A stretch of DNA of 64,000 bases, taken from contig JAJPJK010000011.1 in NCBI GenBank assembly GCA_021324265.1, positions 53,727 through 117,726 on the forward strand, in the 5' to 3' direction. Numbering within the stretch: position 1 is the first letter of the stretch; every line of letters begins with the position of its first letter. The notes under the pieces were generated by a model. That model did not search any database. It saw only the letters and a program-made list of their open reading frames with translations, and was not told where the DNA came from. Position numbers and translations under genes: made by a program. The DNA comes from Thermoproteota archaeon (GTDB taxonomy: Archaea; Thermoproteota; Thermoprotei; Gearchaeales; Gearchaeaceae). This document shows, piece after piece, positions 48,594-58,076 of the stretch.

Positions 48594-48594
48594 A

Positions 48595-50193
48595 TTATGT
48601 CTTTCTATTCAAAACTACAGCTACAATCACTGTTACAGCCAAAGATATAGCTAATGCGACAAGGATTGGATAAACATTTTCTGAAGCAACAAAAGAGGTG
48701 TTTATAAACGATGTAGTGGTCTGAGGCAATAGTATAGTGGTGGTAGTATAGCTAGTTTCGGTCACGGTATATACTTCCAACTCTGGCAATTGATATGAAT
48801 AAACGCTAGGAGGTAAATAACCGTATATTTCACTAAGATTAATCTTAGATTCGGTATCATTAACATCTAAGAAAGCAGCACCGAGCAAGACTTTTGAATC
48901 ATTGTTGTTTATATGAGAATACGCAACTATGATGGCTGGAGAGCTAGCCACAGTTATCTTGAAGTTAGAAGCATTCAGCAGAAATCCTGATCTGTAATAC
49001 ATATCAAAATAGAGTAGAGTAGGTTGAACGTTACTGCCCTGGTATTCTACATTTACTTCTAAGCTTTTAAGCGACTTCTTTATAGCATCGTTTGGAGATT
49101 TCAGAAATAAAGTAATGCTTTCATTACCATTAAGATAGATTTCACTATATGCTGCACCTACAATAAAGATAGGTTTGTTAAGGAAGTCATAAAAGGATGA
49201 TGGTTTCTCATTGCTAATGTTCGATTTGAATGCCATGACCAATATTACATACTCTCCCTGCCTAAGATTTACTGACAGAAGAGGTTTATAGTTACCTATA
49301 TCTAAATAAAATGAACTCGAGATCGTAGAAATTTGTGCATAAAGTAAATCGTATACGCTGAACTGTTTATTCAATATTATATACATATAGGAATAATTAT
49401 ATTGGTTATCAAAATTTGATAGAACCCTAATATTTAATTCTTTAAGATTTCTTTCCGTAGATTGATCAACAATAAAATCATAACTATTGGTAATTTTATC
49501 ACTTCCATAAACAAGAGTAATTTGTGAATGATAATAATCTGGTTTAAGATCACTTAATTTATACTCAAATATATTCTTATAATAACTAAAGTTTATATAT
49601 AATTTATCTAGCTTAAAGAATTTATAATTTGTTAAAAGACCTTGTAACGTGAAATTAATTGTTGCAGTTTGTTTTGCGTTCAAAAAATCCCCGTATATAG
49701 AGGCATATACTACAGCAATTTGATCTTGGTAATACATCTTGCTAGAAGACCACAACTGAATCCTAAACGGCATTACTTTAAAGGTTGTAGTGGCATTTAT
49801 CTCTGGATGGCCTATGATGAATGCCATCAAGATGTAATCCCCAGGCCTAGTTGCTACCCAATAAAATGTTTTGTTCACATAGTTATATGATGGTAGATTC
49901 AGTGTGTATATAGTCATAATAGAAGTAGAATTTAGATTGCTATATGAAAAGTTTCCATTAATATCAGTAATTTTAAAGCCAAAAATCGTATTAGAACTCA
50001 GTGCTAAATTAATATTCTCAGTGTTGTTGTTGAAGAGATATATAGATATAACTACTTGCTCATCAAGCTGATATTGCCCCTTATCTGTAAAAACTTTAAG
50101 AACTAATTGATTAGAAGAAAGCACGAGCGAAAAAGGAATGCAAAGAGTAAGAAGCATTAGCGAGATGATCGGCAACGCCGAATAGTTCTGCAT
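48595..50193 (-). CDS. surface protein with C-terminal anchor
   Basis: 532 residues. N-terminal signal (PIISLMLLTLCIPFSLVLS), beta-rich extracellular part with many Asn-x-Ser/Thr sites (DKGQYQLDEQVVISIYLFNNNTENINLALSS resembles a proteinase-inhibitor-like or CARDB-type beta sandwich), a Thr-rich stalk (TETSYTTTTILLPQTTTS) and one membrane segment (VYPILVALAISLAVTVIVAVVL) with a short basic tail. Typical organisation of archaeal S-layer-associated proteins. Function unknown. Confidence 0.6.
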   Translation of the reverse strand: MQNYSALPIISLMLLTLCIPFSLVLSSNQLVLKVFTDKGQYQLDEQVVISIYLFNNNTENINLALSSNTIFGFKITDINGNFSYSNLNSTSIMTIYTLNLPSYNYVNKTFYWVATRPGDYILMAFIIGHPEINATTTFKVMPFRIQLWSSSKMYYQDQIAVVYASIYGDFLNAKQTATINFTLQGLLTNYKFFKLDKLYINFSYYKNIFEYKLSDLKPDYYHSQITLVYGSDKITNSYDFIVDQSTERNLKELNIRVLSNFDNQYNYSYMYIILNKQFSVYDLLYAQISTISSSFYLDIGNYKPLLSVNLRQGEYVILVMAFKSNISNEKPSSFYDFLNKPIFIVGAAYSEIYLNGNESITLFLKSPNDAIKKSLKSLEVNVEYQGSNVQPTLLYFDMYYRSGFLLNASNFKITVASSPAIIVAYSHINNNDSKVLLGAAFLDVNDTESKINLSEIYGYLPPSVYSYQLPELEVYTVTETSYTTTTILLPQTTTSFINTSFVASENVYPILVALAISLAVTVIVAVVLNRKT

Positions 50194-50263
50194 ACGTGTT
50201 ATAGAAGTGTGTAATTTTTATTTCTAACCTTTTTAATTCTAGAAATACACTCTAGATCATAAA

Positions 50264-51250
50264 ATGGATTCGGCCTACAGCTTGCTATTTTGGTTAACGA
50301 TAATTATTATATCCAGCTATTTCCTTTCCGAAGGCGCTGATAGACTAGGATCAAAAATTGGAAGAAGATTTATGGGAAGGACTGTTTTAGGGATCGCTAC
50401 GACAATGCCGGAAATAGCGATCGTTTTTGCAGCATCTGCTAAAGGATTTCTCGATGTAGGCATTGGAGCAACTTTTGGAAGTAACGTATTAATGATAACA
50501 TTAGGTTTAGCTCTGATGGTGTTGGTCGCTACAACAAGGTTGAGTTTAAATCCCTCAAAAGTCCTCAACGTAGGAAGTTTTAAGTTAGATTTCTATTACT
50601 TGCTTCTAACAGCAGTTATAGCAGTCATAACTTTCATGAATGGTTATGATATATTCGATGCAATTATATTTGCAGCATTGTATTTCGCTTACGTTTATCA
50701 AAGCTACAAAGAATCTATATACGAAAGAGAAAATGAAGAAATTGATGAAAATTTAAGTCTGAAAAAAGTGGTTCTATATTCTGTCTACATCATTGCTGGC
50801 GCTATAGGAATTTTCTTTTCAGCCGGACCTTTCACTGAAGATCTTGAAACTTTTTCTCAAGAAATCGGTGTGCCTGCAGTCATATTATCTCTAATTATCG
50901 CTCCCATAGGAGGAGAAATGCCAGAAAAAATCTCCATGTTCATGCTTGCAAGAAAAGGAGGAAAATCCGTAGAAATCTCTATTGGAAACGTTTTCGGTTC
51001 TAAAATACTTAATAACACTTTATTAGTAACTTTCTTCATCGCAGGCGCTTTAGTTTACGGACATCCTGTCATACCATCGCATCCGCTCTCCTTTACCCTA
51101 ATTGCCTTAACAGGTATAATCACAGCTCTCGCAATGTTAACTTTCGTAGATAAAAAGCTCGATGCAAAGGACGGATTCCTGCTATTATTTATGTATATTG
51201 CAGCCATCCTTGTTCAATATATGTTTGTCGAGTTTAGGTTTTTATCTTGA
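50264..51250 (+). CDS. sodium/calcium exchanger family antiporter
   Basis: 328 residues with about ten hydrophobic segments and the two CaCA alpha repeats: GRTVLGIATTMPEIAIVFAASAKGFLDVGIGATFGSNVLMI and ILSLIIAPIGGEMPEKISMFMLARKGGKSVEISIGNVFGSKILN. The Glu in MPE and MPEK are the expected cation ligands. Acts in the membrane exchanging Ca2+ or another cation for Na+/H+. Its stop abuts the stop of the convergent tldE-type gene. Confidence 0.87.
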   Translation: MDSAYSLLFWLTIIIISSYFLSEGADRLGSKIGRRFMGRTVLGIATTMPEIAIVFAASAKGFLDVGIGATFGSNVLMITLGLALMVLVATTRLSLNPSKVLNVGSFKLDFYYLLLTAVIAVITFMNGYDIFDAIIFAALYFAYVYQSYKESIYERENEEIDENLSLKKVVLYSVYIIAGAIGIFFSAGPFTEDLETFSQEIGVPAVILSLIIAPIGGEMPEKISMFMLARKGGKSVEISIGNVFGSKILNNTLLVTFFIAGALVYGHPVIPSHPLSFTLIALTGIITALAMLTFVDKKLDAKDGFLLLFMYIAAILVQYMFVEFRFLS

Positions 51251-52573
51251 CTACTGACCTGCTATGCTTACATTTTCAACGAGGATGAAGGGGAGTTTAT
51301 AATTGAAAATCCAACGGTAGTCTGAAGATAATTCTTTAATATTGCTCAATAGAGTTCTTAAAGATACCCCTATTCCTGCTTGCAATAACGAATGTTTAAT
51401 TTTACCGTCTTCAACATAGAACCCTTCATTAATCATTCCTGAAAATTCTCCTGTAATGACGTTCGGAGTATCATATGTTGATCTCAGATAAATACCAGTC
51501 TTGATTTGCGAGATGATATCTTCTGATTTCCTATTTCCAAGTTCGAATATTAGATTTCTAGAGCTTATTGTAGGCAAACTCCTAAAACTATTCCTAACCG
51601 CATTACCGGTGCTTTCCTTTCCTTCCTTAGCCGCTGTATAACTATCATACATAAATCCTTTCAAAATACCTTTTTCGATCAATACATTGCGTTGTGAAGG
51701 GCTGCCTTCGCCATCGAAACTTGAGCTACCTAGGCCTCCGCTAAAAGTACCGTCATCAATTACTGTAATATTATCATTGGCTATTTTCTGGTTCAAAGAT
51801 TCACTTAAAAAACTTCTTTTCCTCTGAACAAGATCAGCATTTAATGCAGAGTTCAAAGTTATACAAATTAAATAAAGTGAAGCAACCGGGTCTATAATCA
51901 CAGGATAAGATCCAGAAGGGACCCTTTTCTTATCAAGCCCTTTTAAAGTTAAATTGTGTGCGTTATCCATTGCTTCCTTGATGTTAAGTTCTTTGAATAC
52001 TCTTGATGATGTAAAATCAGAACTACCACTGTATTTATCACCTTCAGCTGCAGCCATTTCAACTGAAAAGCTAGCAAACGTTGAAATCTCATCTCCTTCA
52101 ACACCTAAACTATTGGCTATAGATTCCTCATATACAGCGATCTCTAAATCAGCATTAATAGATTTAATTCTTGAATCAAAATCTCTCATCAATGCATCTT
52201 TTATGATGTTTGAAACAGATTCTTCGTTCAAATTTTCAAAAGATTTATCATAAATTCCTTCAACTTTTCTATATGGTTTCTTAGAAGGAAAAGATATGAA
52301 GTTAGGATCTGGAATGGCAGCTTTTGCAAGTTTTATTGCTCTTTCAACGGCATCTTCAATGTTATTTAGATTAGTCGTATAATAAAAGCCCAACGATTTA
52401 TTTAACACAACTCTTATGGCAATCCCACTATCATTTCTTTTCTCGAACCTCTTCAATTCCTTCTTTCTTATAGCTGCCCTAGTGGAGTCTTCTGAATAAA
52501 AGAAGCACTCAGCTTGCATTGCTCCAAATTTCTCTGCAAGCCTTACTGCTTTTAGACAAATATCAAGACTCAT
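51251..52573 (-). CDS. tldE: TldE/PmbA-like metalloprotease subunit
   Basis: 440 residues. Fold shared with TldD; GTFSGGLGSSSFDGEGSPSQRNVLIEKGILKGFMYDSYTA and AEGDKYSGSSD are typical TldE/PmbA motifs. No HExxH is present, as usual for TldE. With TldD it forms a heterodimer that degrades peptides or matures peptide products such as microcins. Overlaps tldD by four bases; operon tldD-tldE, both minus strand. Confidence 0.87.
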   Translation of the reverse strand: MSLDICLKAVRLAEKFGAMQAECFFYSEDSTRAAIRKKELKRFEKRNDSGIAIRVVLNKSLGFYYTTNLNNIEDAVERAIKLAKAAIPDPNFISFPSKKPYRKVEGIYDKSFENLNEESVSNIIKDALMRDFDSRIKSINADLEIAVYEESIANSLGVEGDEISTFASFSVEMAAAEGDKYSGSSDFTSSRVFKELNIKEAMDNAHNLTLKGLDKKRVPSGSYPVIIDPVASLYLICITLNSALNADLVQRKRSFLSESLNQKIANDNITVIDDGTFSGGLGSSSFDGEGSPSQRNVLIEKGILKGFMYDSYTAAKEGKESTGNAVRNSFRSLPTISSRNLIFELGNRKSEDIISQIKTGIYLRSTYDTPNVITGEFSGMINEGFYVEDGKIKHSLLQAGIGVSLRTLLSNIKELSSDYRWIFNYKLPFILVENVSIAGQ

Positions 52574-53958
52574 TCTACTCCACCAACTACAATACCTTTA
52601 ACTCTGAGATGCGGCCCGCCATCGCCTACTCTTACCCATTGACCATCTTTACCGCAATTCCCTATACTCTTTATCTCTAAATCCTTACCTACTAGATCAA
52701 TGTTTTTCAAAGTTTCCAAAATCACGCCACTAAGGGAAAGATCCCTTAAAGGTACAGTTACTTCTCCTTTTTCTATCAAATAACCGCTTTCACACTTGAA
52801 CGTGAACTGACCATTATTAGGCAAAACATAACCATATTCAAAACCTTTAGCATATATGCCCAGTTCTATATCTTCTATAAGCTCATCGAAGCTAGCATCA
52901 CCTTTCTCGAAATATATATTGCTCATTCTAACCAAAGGAGGATTTAAATAAGAATCCGCTCTTGCTGCGCCGTTATTAGAAAAACCTAGAATAGAACTTG
53001 TTTCAATGTTGTGCAAGTATTCATTCAATACCCCATTCTTAATTATATATCTAGGTTTAGCAGCCACACCTTCATCATCATAGACATATGAGCCATAACA
53101 GCGTTCCAATAGCGGGTTATCAACTATTGAAACAACATCATTGGCAATCTTCTCACCCAATCTTCCCTCGAGAACTGAGTTTTTCTCTACTACTCCATCT
53201 GCTTCGGATGGATGACCTATTCCTTCATGTGCAAAAACTCCTACAAGAATAGGATCCATGATACATGTATATGTCCCAGCTTTAACACTCTTTGCACTTA
53301 ATTGCTCAATAGCCTTCCTTGCACTTTTAATTCCAAGTTCTGAAACACCGAAATCTTCCAATATCTCAAAGCCCCCTGTACCCCCTATTGCACTATAACC
53401 TCTTCCACGTTTCCCACTCTCAAAAGATATAGCTAAGGCATTAGCGCTTATGTATATTTCCTCTTTCTCTACAAAAGTTCCAATTGAGTTATAGATCTCG
53501 ACAATATCTCTATTTTCGTTATAACGCACAGTTTCGCTCTTTATCTTTGAATCATAATTCCTAATGGATTGATCTAGACTTTTCACCAAATTGAGCTTCT
53601 CCTCTATAGATACCTCCTCAAAATCTTTTCTTATGTATGTTTTTACCTTAGCCTTGTACGCTTTCAAATCTTTAAGATTATATGATTCTTTTATAAGATG
53701 AGAGCTTGACTTGGCTATTTTAAAGGCTCTATTCATTGCTTCTTTCAATTGTTCATAACTGCCCACAGATGTAGAGGCAAAACCCCATGCTCCTTTTATA
53801 TAAACTCTTACCGAATACCCTTCATCTTCGTTAGAAGCAAAATATCGAAGATTTCCATCTACAAAGGTTATCGATGTATCCCTAGATTTTACATGCCTTA
53901 TTTCAGCGAAATCAGCGCCTAGTTTTAGACCAAAATCAAGCACGCTATCAATATCCAT
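52570..53958 (-). CDS. tldD: TldD-like metalloprotease subunit
   Basis: 462 residues. The zinc site is HEGIGHPSEADGV (HExxxH form) and the neighbouring YDDEGVAAKPRYIIKNGVLNEYLHNIETS and SGYLIEKGEVTVPLRDLSLSG are the TldD hallmarks. N-terminal domain with VDGNLRYFASNEDEGYSVRVYI. Catalytic partner of TldE. It overlaps tldE by four bases and is six bases downstream of the class III aminotransferase gene, so all three may be one transcript. Confidence 0.9.
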   Translation of the reverse strand: MDIDSVLDFGLKLGADFAEIRHVKSRDTSITFVDGNLRYFASNEDEGYSVRVYIKGAWGFASTSVGSYEQLKEAMNRAFKIAKSSSHLIKESYNLKDLKAYKAKVKTYIRKDFEEVSIEEKLNLVKSLDQSIRNYDSKIKSETVRYNENRDIVEIYNSIGTFVEKEEIYISANALAISFESGKRGRGYSAIGGTGGFEILEDFGVSELGIKSARKAIEQLSAKSVKAGTYTCIMDPILVGVFAHEGIGHPSEADGVVEKNSVLEGRLGEKIANDVVSIVDNPLLERCYGSYVYDDEGVAAKPRYIIKNGVLNEYLHNIETSSILGFSNNGAARADSYLNPPLVRMSNIYFEKGDASFDELIEDIELGIYAKGFEYGYVLPNNGQFTFKCESGYLIEKGEVTVPLRDLSLSGVILETLKNIDLVGKDLEIKSIGNCGKDGQWVRVGDGGPHLRVKGIVVGGVE

Positions 53959-53964
53959 AGGAAA

Positions 53965-55278
53965 TTATTGAGTAAGTGCTTTTATATTAAGCGAAAACTC
54001 TAGCGTTGCTGAGATTAGTTTCTGTATATCTGAATCGCTGTGTGCATAAGATATTGCGCCTAAATGAGTTGGAAGAAAGAATATATTATGATAGGTCATG
54101 AGATAAAGATAATAGAAATGTTGAGTTTTCTTATCGCAGAGCCTTTCATCTTCAACACTTTTAATAACATCAACCTCGCTCGTGAGAAAATGCGTAAGCA
54201 ATATTGAACCTATTCCAGTAGTTTGGGTATCAATTCCAGCTTCGGCGAAAACTTTGTCAATGCCTTTTCTCGCAATTTCTCCCAAACTATTTATCTTAGA
54301 GTAAATCGACTCAGCATTCTCAATGAGGTACTTAACAGTTAAGTATCCAGCTTTCATCGAAATGGGATTTGCAGAAAATGTTCCACCACCTATTCTAGTT
54401 GAATCCTTTCTTTGAGGGTTTGCCATTTCCATTATTTCAGATTTCCCTGCAACAGCTCCTACGGGAAATCCTCCGCCAATTATTTTGCCCATAGTAAGGA
54501 GATCGGCTTCTATACCGTAATATTGCTGAGCCCCTCCAAGCCCGAGTCTAAAGCCTGTGATGACTTCATCAAATACAAGCAAAGATCCATTCTTTTCCGT
54601 GTCTTCTCTTATGATTCTAAGGAATTCTTTATCTGCAGGCAATCCGCCGCCTGCCCCCATGACAGGCTCTATGATCACACAGGCTAGATCATTTTTTATT
54701 CCTTTGAATGTCTGCTCAAAAGAGCTTATGTCGTTAAATTTGAAGGTAGAAATATACTTTGTTTCCTCTTCAAGAATGCCGCTTGTTTCTTTATTCCAAA
54801 CATTTTTGATGAGATTTGAATTATATCCATGCCAGCCTCCAGAAACTTTCATAATATATCTCCTCTTCGTATATGCCCTTGCAAGCCTTGTAGCATACAT
54901 AGTAGCTTCTGAACCTGAATTACAGAATCTGATTTTCTCAGCATTTGGAACAACCTTTTTTATTAATTCAGCAAGCTCCAAGGCATAGGGATTTGGTGCG
55001 CCTAGAATGGTACCATGTTTGACTTGTTCACTTATCTCATTCATAATGAAATCCGGAGAATGACCTAAAATAAGGCTAGCATGACCTTGCCAGTAATCAG
55101 TATACTCATTTTCATCAACATCCCATACTTTGTTGGCCTTCCCTCGTTTGAGAAACAATGGATATGGCTCATAAAATCTGATATCATGGTTTACGCCATT
55201 GACGAAAATATTCTTAGCTCTTTCAAACATCTCCTTAGAAGTAGGTGTTTTCCTCTTGTAATCTTCAAAAAGCTTCAT
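53965..55278 (-). CDS. class III aminotransferase, glutamate-1-semialdehyde aminomutase-like
   Basis: 437 residues from ATG 55278 (MKLFEDYKRKT); the longer track start would overlap the divergent gene's promoter. PLP features: NSGSEATMYATRLARAYTKR, LLVFDEVITGFRLGLGGAQ, the lysine in MGKIIGGGFPVGAVAG, and GGGTFSANPISMKAG. This set is that of HemL-like enzymes, but no other haem genes are in the window, so aminomutase versus another class III aminotransferase stays open. It lies just upstream of tldD on the same strand. Confidence 0.75.
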   Translation of the reverse strand: MKLFEDYKRKTPTSKEMFERAKNIFVNGVNHDIRFYEPYPLFLKRGKANKVWDVDENEYTDYWQGHASLILGHSPDFIMNEISEQVKHGTILGAPNPYALELAELIKKVVPNAEKIRFCNSGSEATMYATRLARAYTKRRYIMKVSGGWHGYNSNLIKNVWNKETSGILEEETKYISTFKFNDISSFEQTFKGIKNDLACVIIEPVMGAGGGLPADKEFLRIIREDTEKNGSLLVFDEVITGFRLGLGGAQQYYGIEADLLTMGKIIGGGFPVGAVAGKSEIMEMANPQRKDSTRIGGGTFSANPISMKAGYLTVKYLIENAESIYSKINSLGEIARKGIDKVFAEAGIDTQTTGIGSILLTHFLTSEVDVIKSVEDERLCDKKTQHFYYLYLMTYHNIFFLPTHLGAISYAHSDSDIQKLISATLEFSLNIKALTQ

Positions 55279-55314
55279 CCTTAATCTTATAAACATAAAA
55301 CTTAAAAAGTTAGT

Positions 55315-55746
55315 ATGGAAGAAGGACAAAAAGAATTAAATAGAAGCTTAGTAATCTCTTTCATACTCAATTCCTTCTTTTGTGTAGCAATGCTTTTTTA
55401 TGGAGCTTCATCAATCATAGGGGGCGATCTTAGCCCATTAGGAATAGGTGCACTGGTACTAGGAGCTTTCTTGGGTATAATGCTTAGAAACGTTTATAGA
55501 AATATAACTGAGAATGCAAAAGAAAAGATACAAGCAAATCTGAACCTAATGGGAACAGTCAATACCATCGTTTCTATAATCTTATTCGCGCTTGTCTTAG
55601 CAAGCATAATATTACAATATTATCTTCAACCTGACGTTGGCTTAGACCTTATTGTTCTTTATGCATTATATTATAGCGCACTTCTTTTAGGTCTAGGTTT
55701 ATTCGCGGGCTTATATACATTGAGAAGTTCTAGAGCCATTCTATAA
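55315..55746 (+). CDS. four-segment membrane protein
   Basis: 143 residues with four hydrophobic segments (SLVISFILNSFFCVAMLFYGA, LGIGALVLGAFLGIMLRNVY, VNTIVSIILFALVLASIIL, LDLIVLYALYYSALLLGLGLF) and a charged N-terminus. I do not recognise a family. Divergent from the aminotransferase gene over a 36-base promoter; the MFS gene follows after 34 bases. Confidence 0.6.
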   Translation: MEEGQKELNRSLVISFILNSFFCVAMLFYGASSIIGGDLSPLGIGALVLGAFLGIMLRNVYRNITENAKEKIQANLNLMGTVNTIVSIILFALVLASIILQYYLQPDVGLDLIVLYALYYSALLLGLGLFAGLYTLRSSRAIL

Positions 55747-55780
55747 ACTTATAAATAGGCCTAAAGTAAAGATTGAATCG

Positions 55781-56938
55781 GTGATACAAAGGGTCATTTA
55801 CATACTATCTGCTGTAATCTTCTTGCTTATGATAGGAAGTTCGATGACAACCCCCATAATGCCTATTTTCCTTTCATACCTTGGAGCAGGAGAAATTCTT
55901 ATAGGATTCGTGATTTCACTTTACGGTTTAGTAAGGGCACCTCTTAATATACCCCTTAGCTTTATGCTTGCAAAGAAAAACCCATTCAAATCGGCTTTTT
56001 CAGGTCTAGTTTTAGTTGTATTAGCTGCGCTAATCATGGGAACATCCTTAAGCCCAATACAGGTTGCAATTGGAAAGGTAATTGAGGGTCTAGGTATAAT
56101 TCTATACGTCATATCAGCGCTAAGATTACTGGCAGAATATTCACCGATAGAAGAAAGAGGTGGTACAATGGGGATATATACCGCATCTCTTTTGCTTGGC
56201 TCTGCAGCAGGCCCGCTAATTGGAGGTTTCATCGCAGAGCATTTCGGTGAAAGGAATGTATTTTTTACGTATGCATGTATGGCTGGATTGACTTCTTCAA
56301 TTCTCTATTTTACAGGGAAAACTGTAAAATATTCAAACTCTTATCCTCAGTACTCAACACGCAATATCCGCGAGAGTCTAAAGAATAAGGATATCTTACT
56401 AGCAAGTTATGTTATCTCTAGCTTTTTCATAGTTAGAATTGCGTTAATGAACGTCATTATGCCTCTGATTCTTTACAATAACTACGGATTAAAGGAATCT
56501 ATAATAGGAACAATAATATCTTCATTCTGGTTCATAACAACAATACCCAACATTATTGGTGGAAAGCTAGGCGATAGAATTGGAAGAAAATTCACTTTAT
56601 CCCTATGTTTGAGCGGATCTTCGGCAGCGCTTTTTGCAATGTACTTCACGAGAGATTTAATACAGCTTATCGTAGTTCTAATGTGTTTAGCAGTTTCTAC
56701 AGGCATCTCTGGACCAATGAGTGCAATAATCATAGATCTATCCAAGAGAGAAGAACTCCCAATTTCATTAGGAGTTTACAGAACATTTGTAGATTTTAGT
56801 TTCTTTGCTGGTCCTTCGTTAGGTGGTTATCTACTCGATCTTCTCGGAGCAAATAATATAATATATTTCATTCTCTCAGGTTACTTGATTTGTTCACTGG
56901 TGCTATTACACTTCGTAAATGAAAAGAAGAATTACTAA
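55781..56938 (+). CDS. major facilitator superfamily transporter
   Basis: 385 residues, 12 predicted segments, GTG start 55781. MFS hallmarks are the loop 2-3 motif region (YGLVRAPLNIPLSFMLAKKNPFKSA, a weak form of GxLaDrxGrk), GGKLGDRIGRKFTL in the second half, and GMGIYTASLLLGSAAGPLIGGFIAEHFGERNVF. Drug or metabolite export is typical of the subgroup; substrate unknown. Its stop overlaps the convergent zinc-finger gene by four bases. Confidence 0.88.
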   Translation: MIQRVIYILSAVIFLLMIGSSMTTPIMPIFLSYLGAGEILIGFVISLYGLVRAPLNIPLSFMLAKKNPFKSAFSGLVLVVLAALIMGTSLSPIQVAIGKVIEGLGIILYVISALRLLAEYSPIEERGGTMGIYTASLLLGSAAGPLIGGFIAEHFGERNVFFTYACMAGLTSSILYFTGKTVKYSNSYPQYSTRNIRESLKNKDILLASYVISSFFIVRIALMNVIMPLILYNNYGLKESIIGTIISSFWFITTIPNIIGGKLGDRIGRKFTLSLCLSGSSAALFAMYFTRDLIQLIVVLMCLAVSTGISGPMSAIIIDLSKREELPISLGVYRTFVDFSFFAGPSLGGYLLDLLGANNIIYFILSGYLICSLVLLHFVNEKKNY

Positions 56939-57132
56939 TGTGCCTCTTTCATATGCCTTCTATAATTCTTTCTACCTTGAATCCTTGCACCGCACTTCCT
57001 ACATATGAAGGTTCTTGGACCCTTACTACTAATCATTATATGAACAGGAGGAGGGGTCCTACAGGCTGCTACATGTATTTGGTAATAACTTGCTTTCAGC
57101 CTTCTTCTACAGCTTGGGCAAACTCGTCTCAT
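56935..57132 (-). CDS. small double zinc-finger protein
   Basis: 65 residues with two finger units: VCPSCRRRLKASYYQIHVAACR (Cx2C...Hx4C) and FICRKCGARIQGRKNYRRHMKEAH (Cx2C...Hx4H, a C2H2 form). The protein is strongly basic, so nucleic-acid binding is likely. Small C2H2-type proteins of this kind are common in Crenarchaeota. It is convergent with the MFS gene. Confidence 0.72.
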   Translation of the reverse strand: MRRVCPSCRRRLKASYYQIHVAACRTPPPVHIMISSKGPRTFICRKCGARIQGRKNYRRHMKEAH

Positions 57133-57206
57133 CTTGAAATCTTAATTCTAGACACTTAAAAATCTTCTCTTAAAAATTATTACGCAAAGATAACAAATCT
57201 TATCTT

Positions 57207-58076
57207 GTGAAATTCGGCGTCTCGATTCTTCATACTGGTCAATGGGCCTCCAAAGAAGCTATAGAAAAGACAGCTGAGCAAGCTGAAAGATTGGAGTTCA
57301 ATTCCATATGGGTCTCAGACCACATAATTACACCGACAAGCTATGGGAAAAGTTATGGTTATATCTACGAATCAATTGTAACACTCTCATACTTGGCATC
57401 TCTTACAGAAAATGTCATACTAGGAAGTTCAGTCATAGTACTTCCTATAAGAGACCCTGTTATTTTAGCAAAACAGCTTGCAAGCTTAGATTTACTGAGC
57501 CAAGGTAGGTTGATTGTGGGTTTTGGCTCAGGATGGTTGAAAGAAGAATTCGAATTTTTAGGTAAAGAGTTCATTAATAGAGGAAAAATCATGGACGAAT
57601 GGATAATGACAATAAAGAGATTATGGAGCAGCGAAAGAATAGTTTGGGAAGGAAAAGAAATGATGTTTGAACCAAAGCCTTTACAAAAAGGAGGCCCAAA
57701 AATAATAATAGGAGGAAATTCTAAAAAGGCGATAATAAGAGCATGTAAGTTAGGAGATGGTTGGAATCCAGTAGGTATTTCTCCCAAGATCTTATCAAAA
57801 AAGATTGCTTTTATGAGGAAGATGAGCAATAATTACAGGAAGTTAATTTTCCTGAGAATAGGATGCCTACCGGATATAGAGAATGCATACAAAACAAAGA
57901 AGAGCGACTATAATTATTACCTTAGCGGATCACTCAGAGCCATTGCTGAAGACCTTGAAAAATATAATGAGCTAGGAGTAGACCATCTAATTGCATACTT
58001 CGGAGCTGTTAATTTGGAAAATTACTTAGAGCGTATGAGAAAATTTAAGGATATCATGAGATCATTCCAAAACTAA
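57207..58076 (+). CDS. luciferase-like (LLM class) flavin/F420-dependent oxidoreductase
   Basis: 289 residues from GTG 57207. TIM barrel with EQAERLEFNSIWVSDHIITP, VILGSSVIVLPIRDPVILAKQLASLDLLSQGRLIVGFGSGWLKEEFEFLGKEF, and KIIIGGNSKKAIIRACKLGDGWNP, the standard LLM landmarks. It reduces or oxygenates a substrate with FMN or F420; which cofactor cannot be told by eye. Convergent with the SMC-like gene, overlapping its stop by four bases. Confidence 0.87.
   Translation: MKFGVSILHTGQWASKEAIEKTAEQAERLEFNSIWVSDHIITPTSYGKSYGYIYESIVTLSYLASLTENVILGSSVIVLPIRDPVILAKQLASLDLLSQGRLIVGFGSGWLKEEFEFLGKEFINRGKIMDEWIMTIKRLWSSERIVWEGKEMMFEPKPLQKGGPKIIIGGNSKKAIIRACKLGDGWNPVGISPKILSKKIAFMRKMSNNYRKLIFLRIGCLPDIENAYKTKKSDYNYYLSGSLRAIAEDLEKYNELGVDHLIAYFGAVNLENYLERMRKFKDIMRSFQN

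Noticed and set aside
56938-57159. 73-residue plus-strand ORF over the zinc-finger gene.
   Set aside because: It is the antisense of a conserved Cys/His protein; no features of its own.
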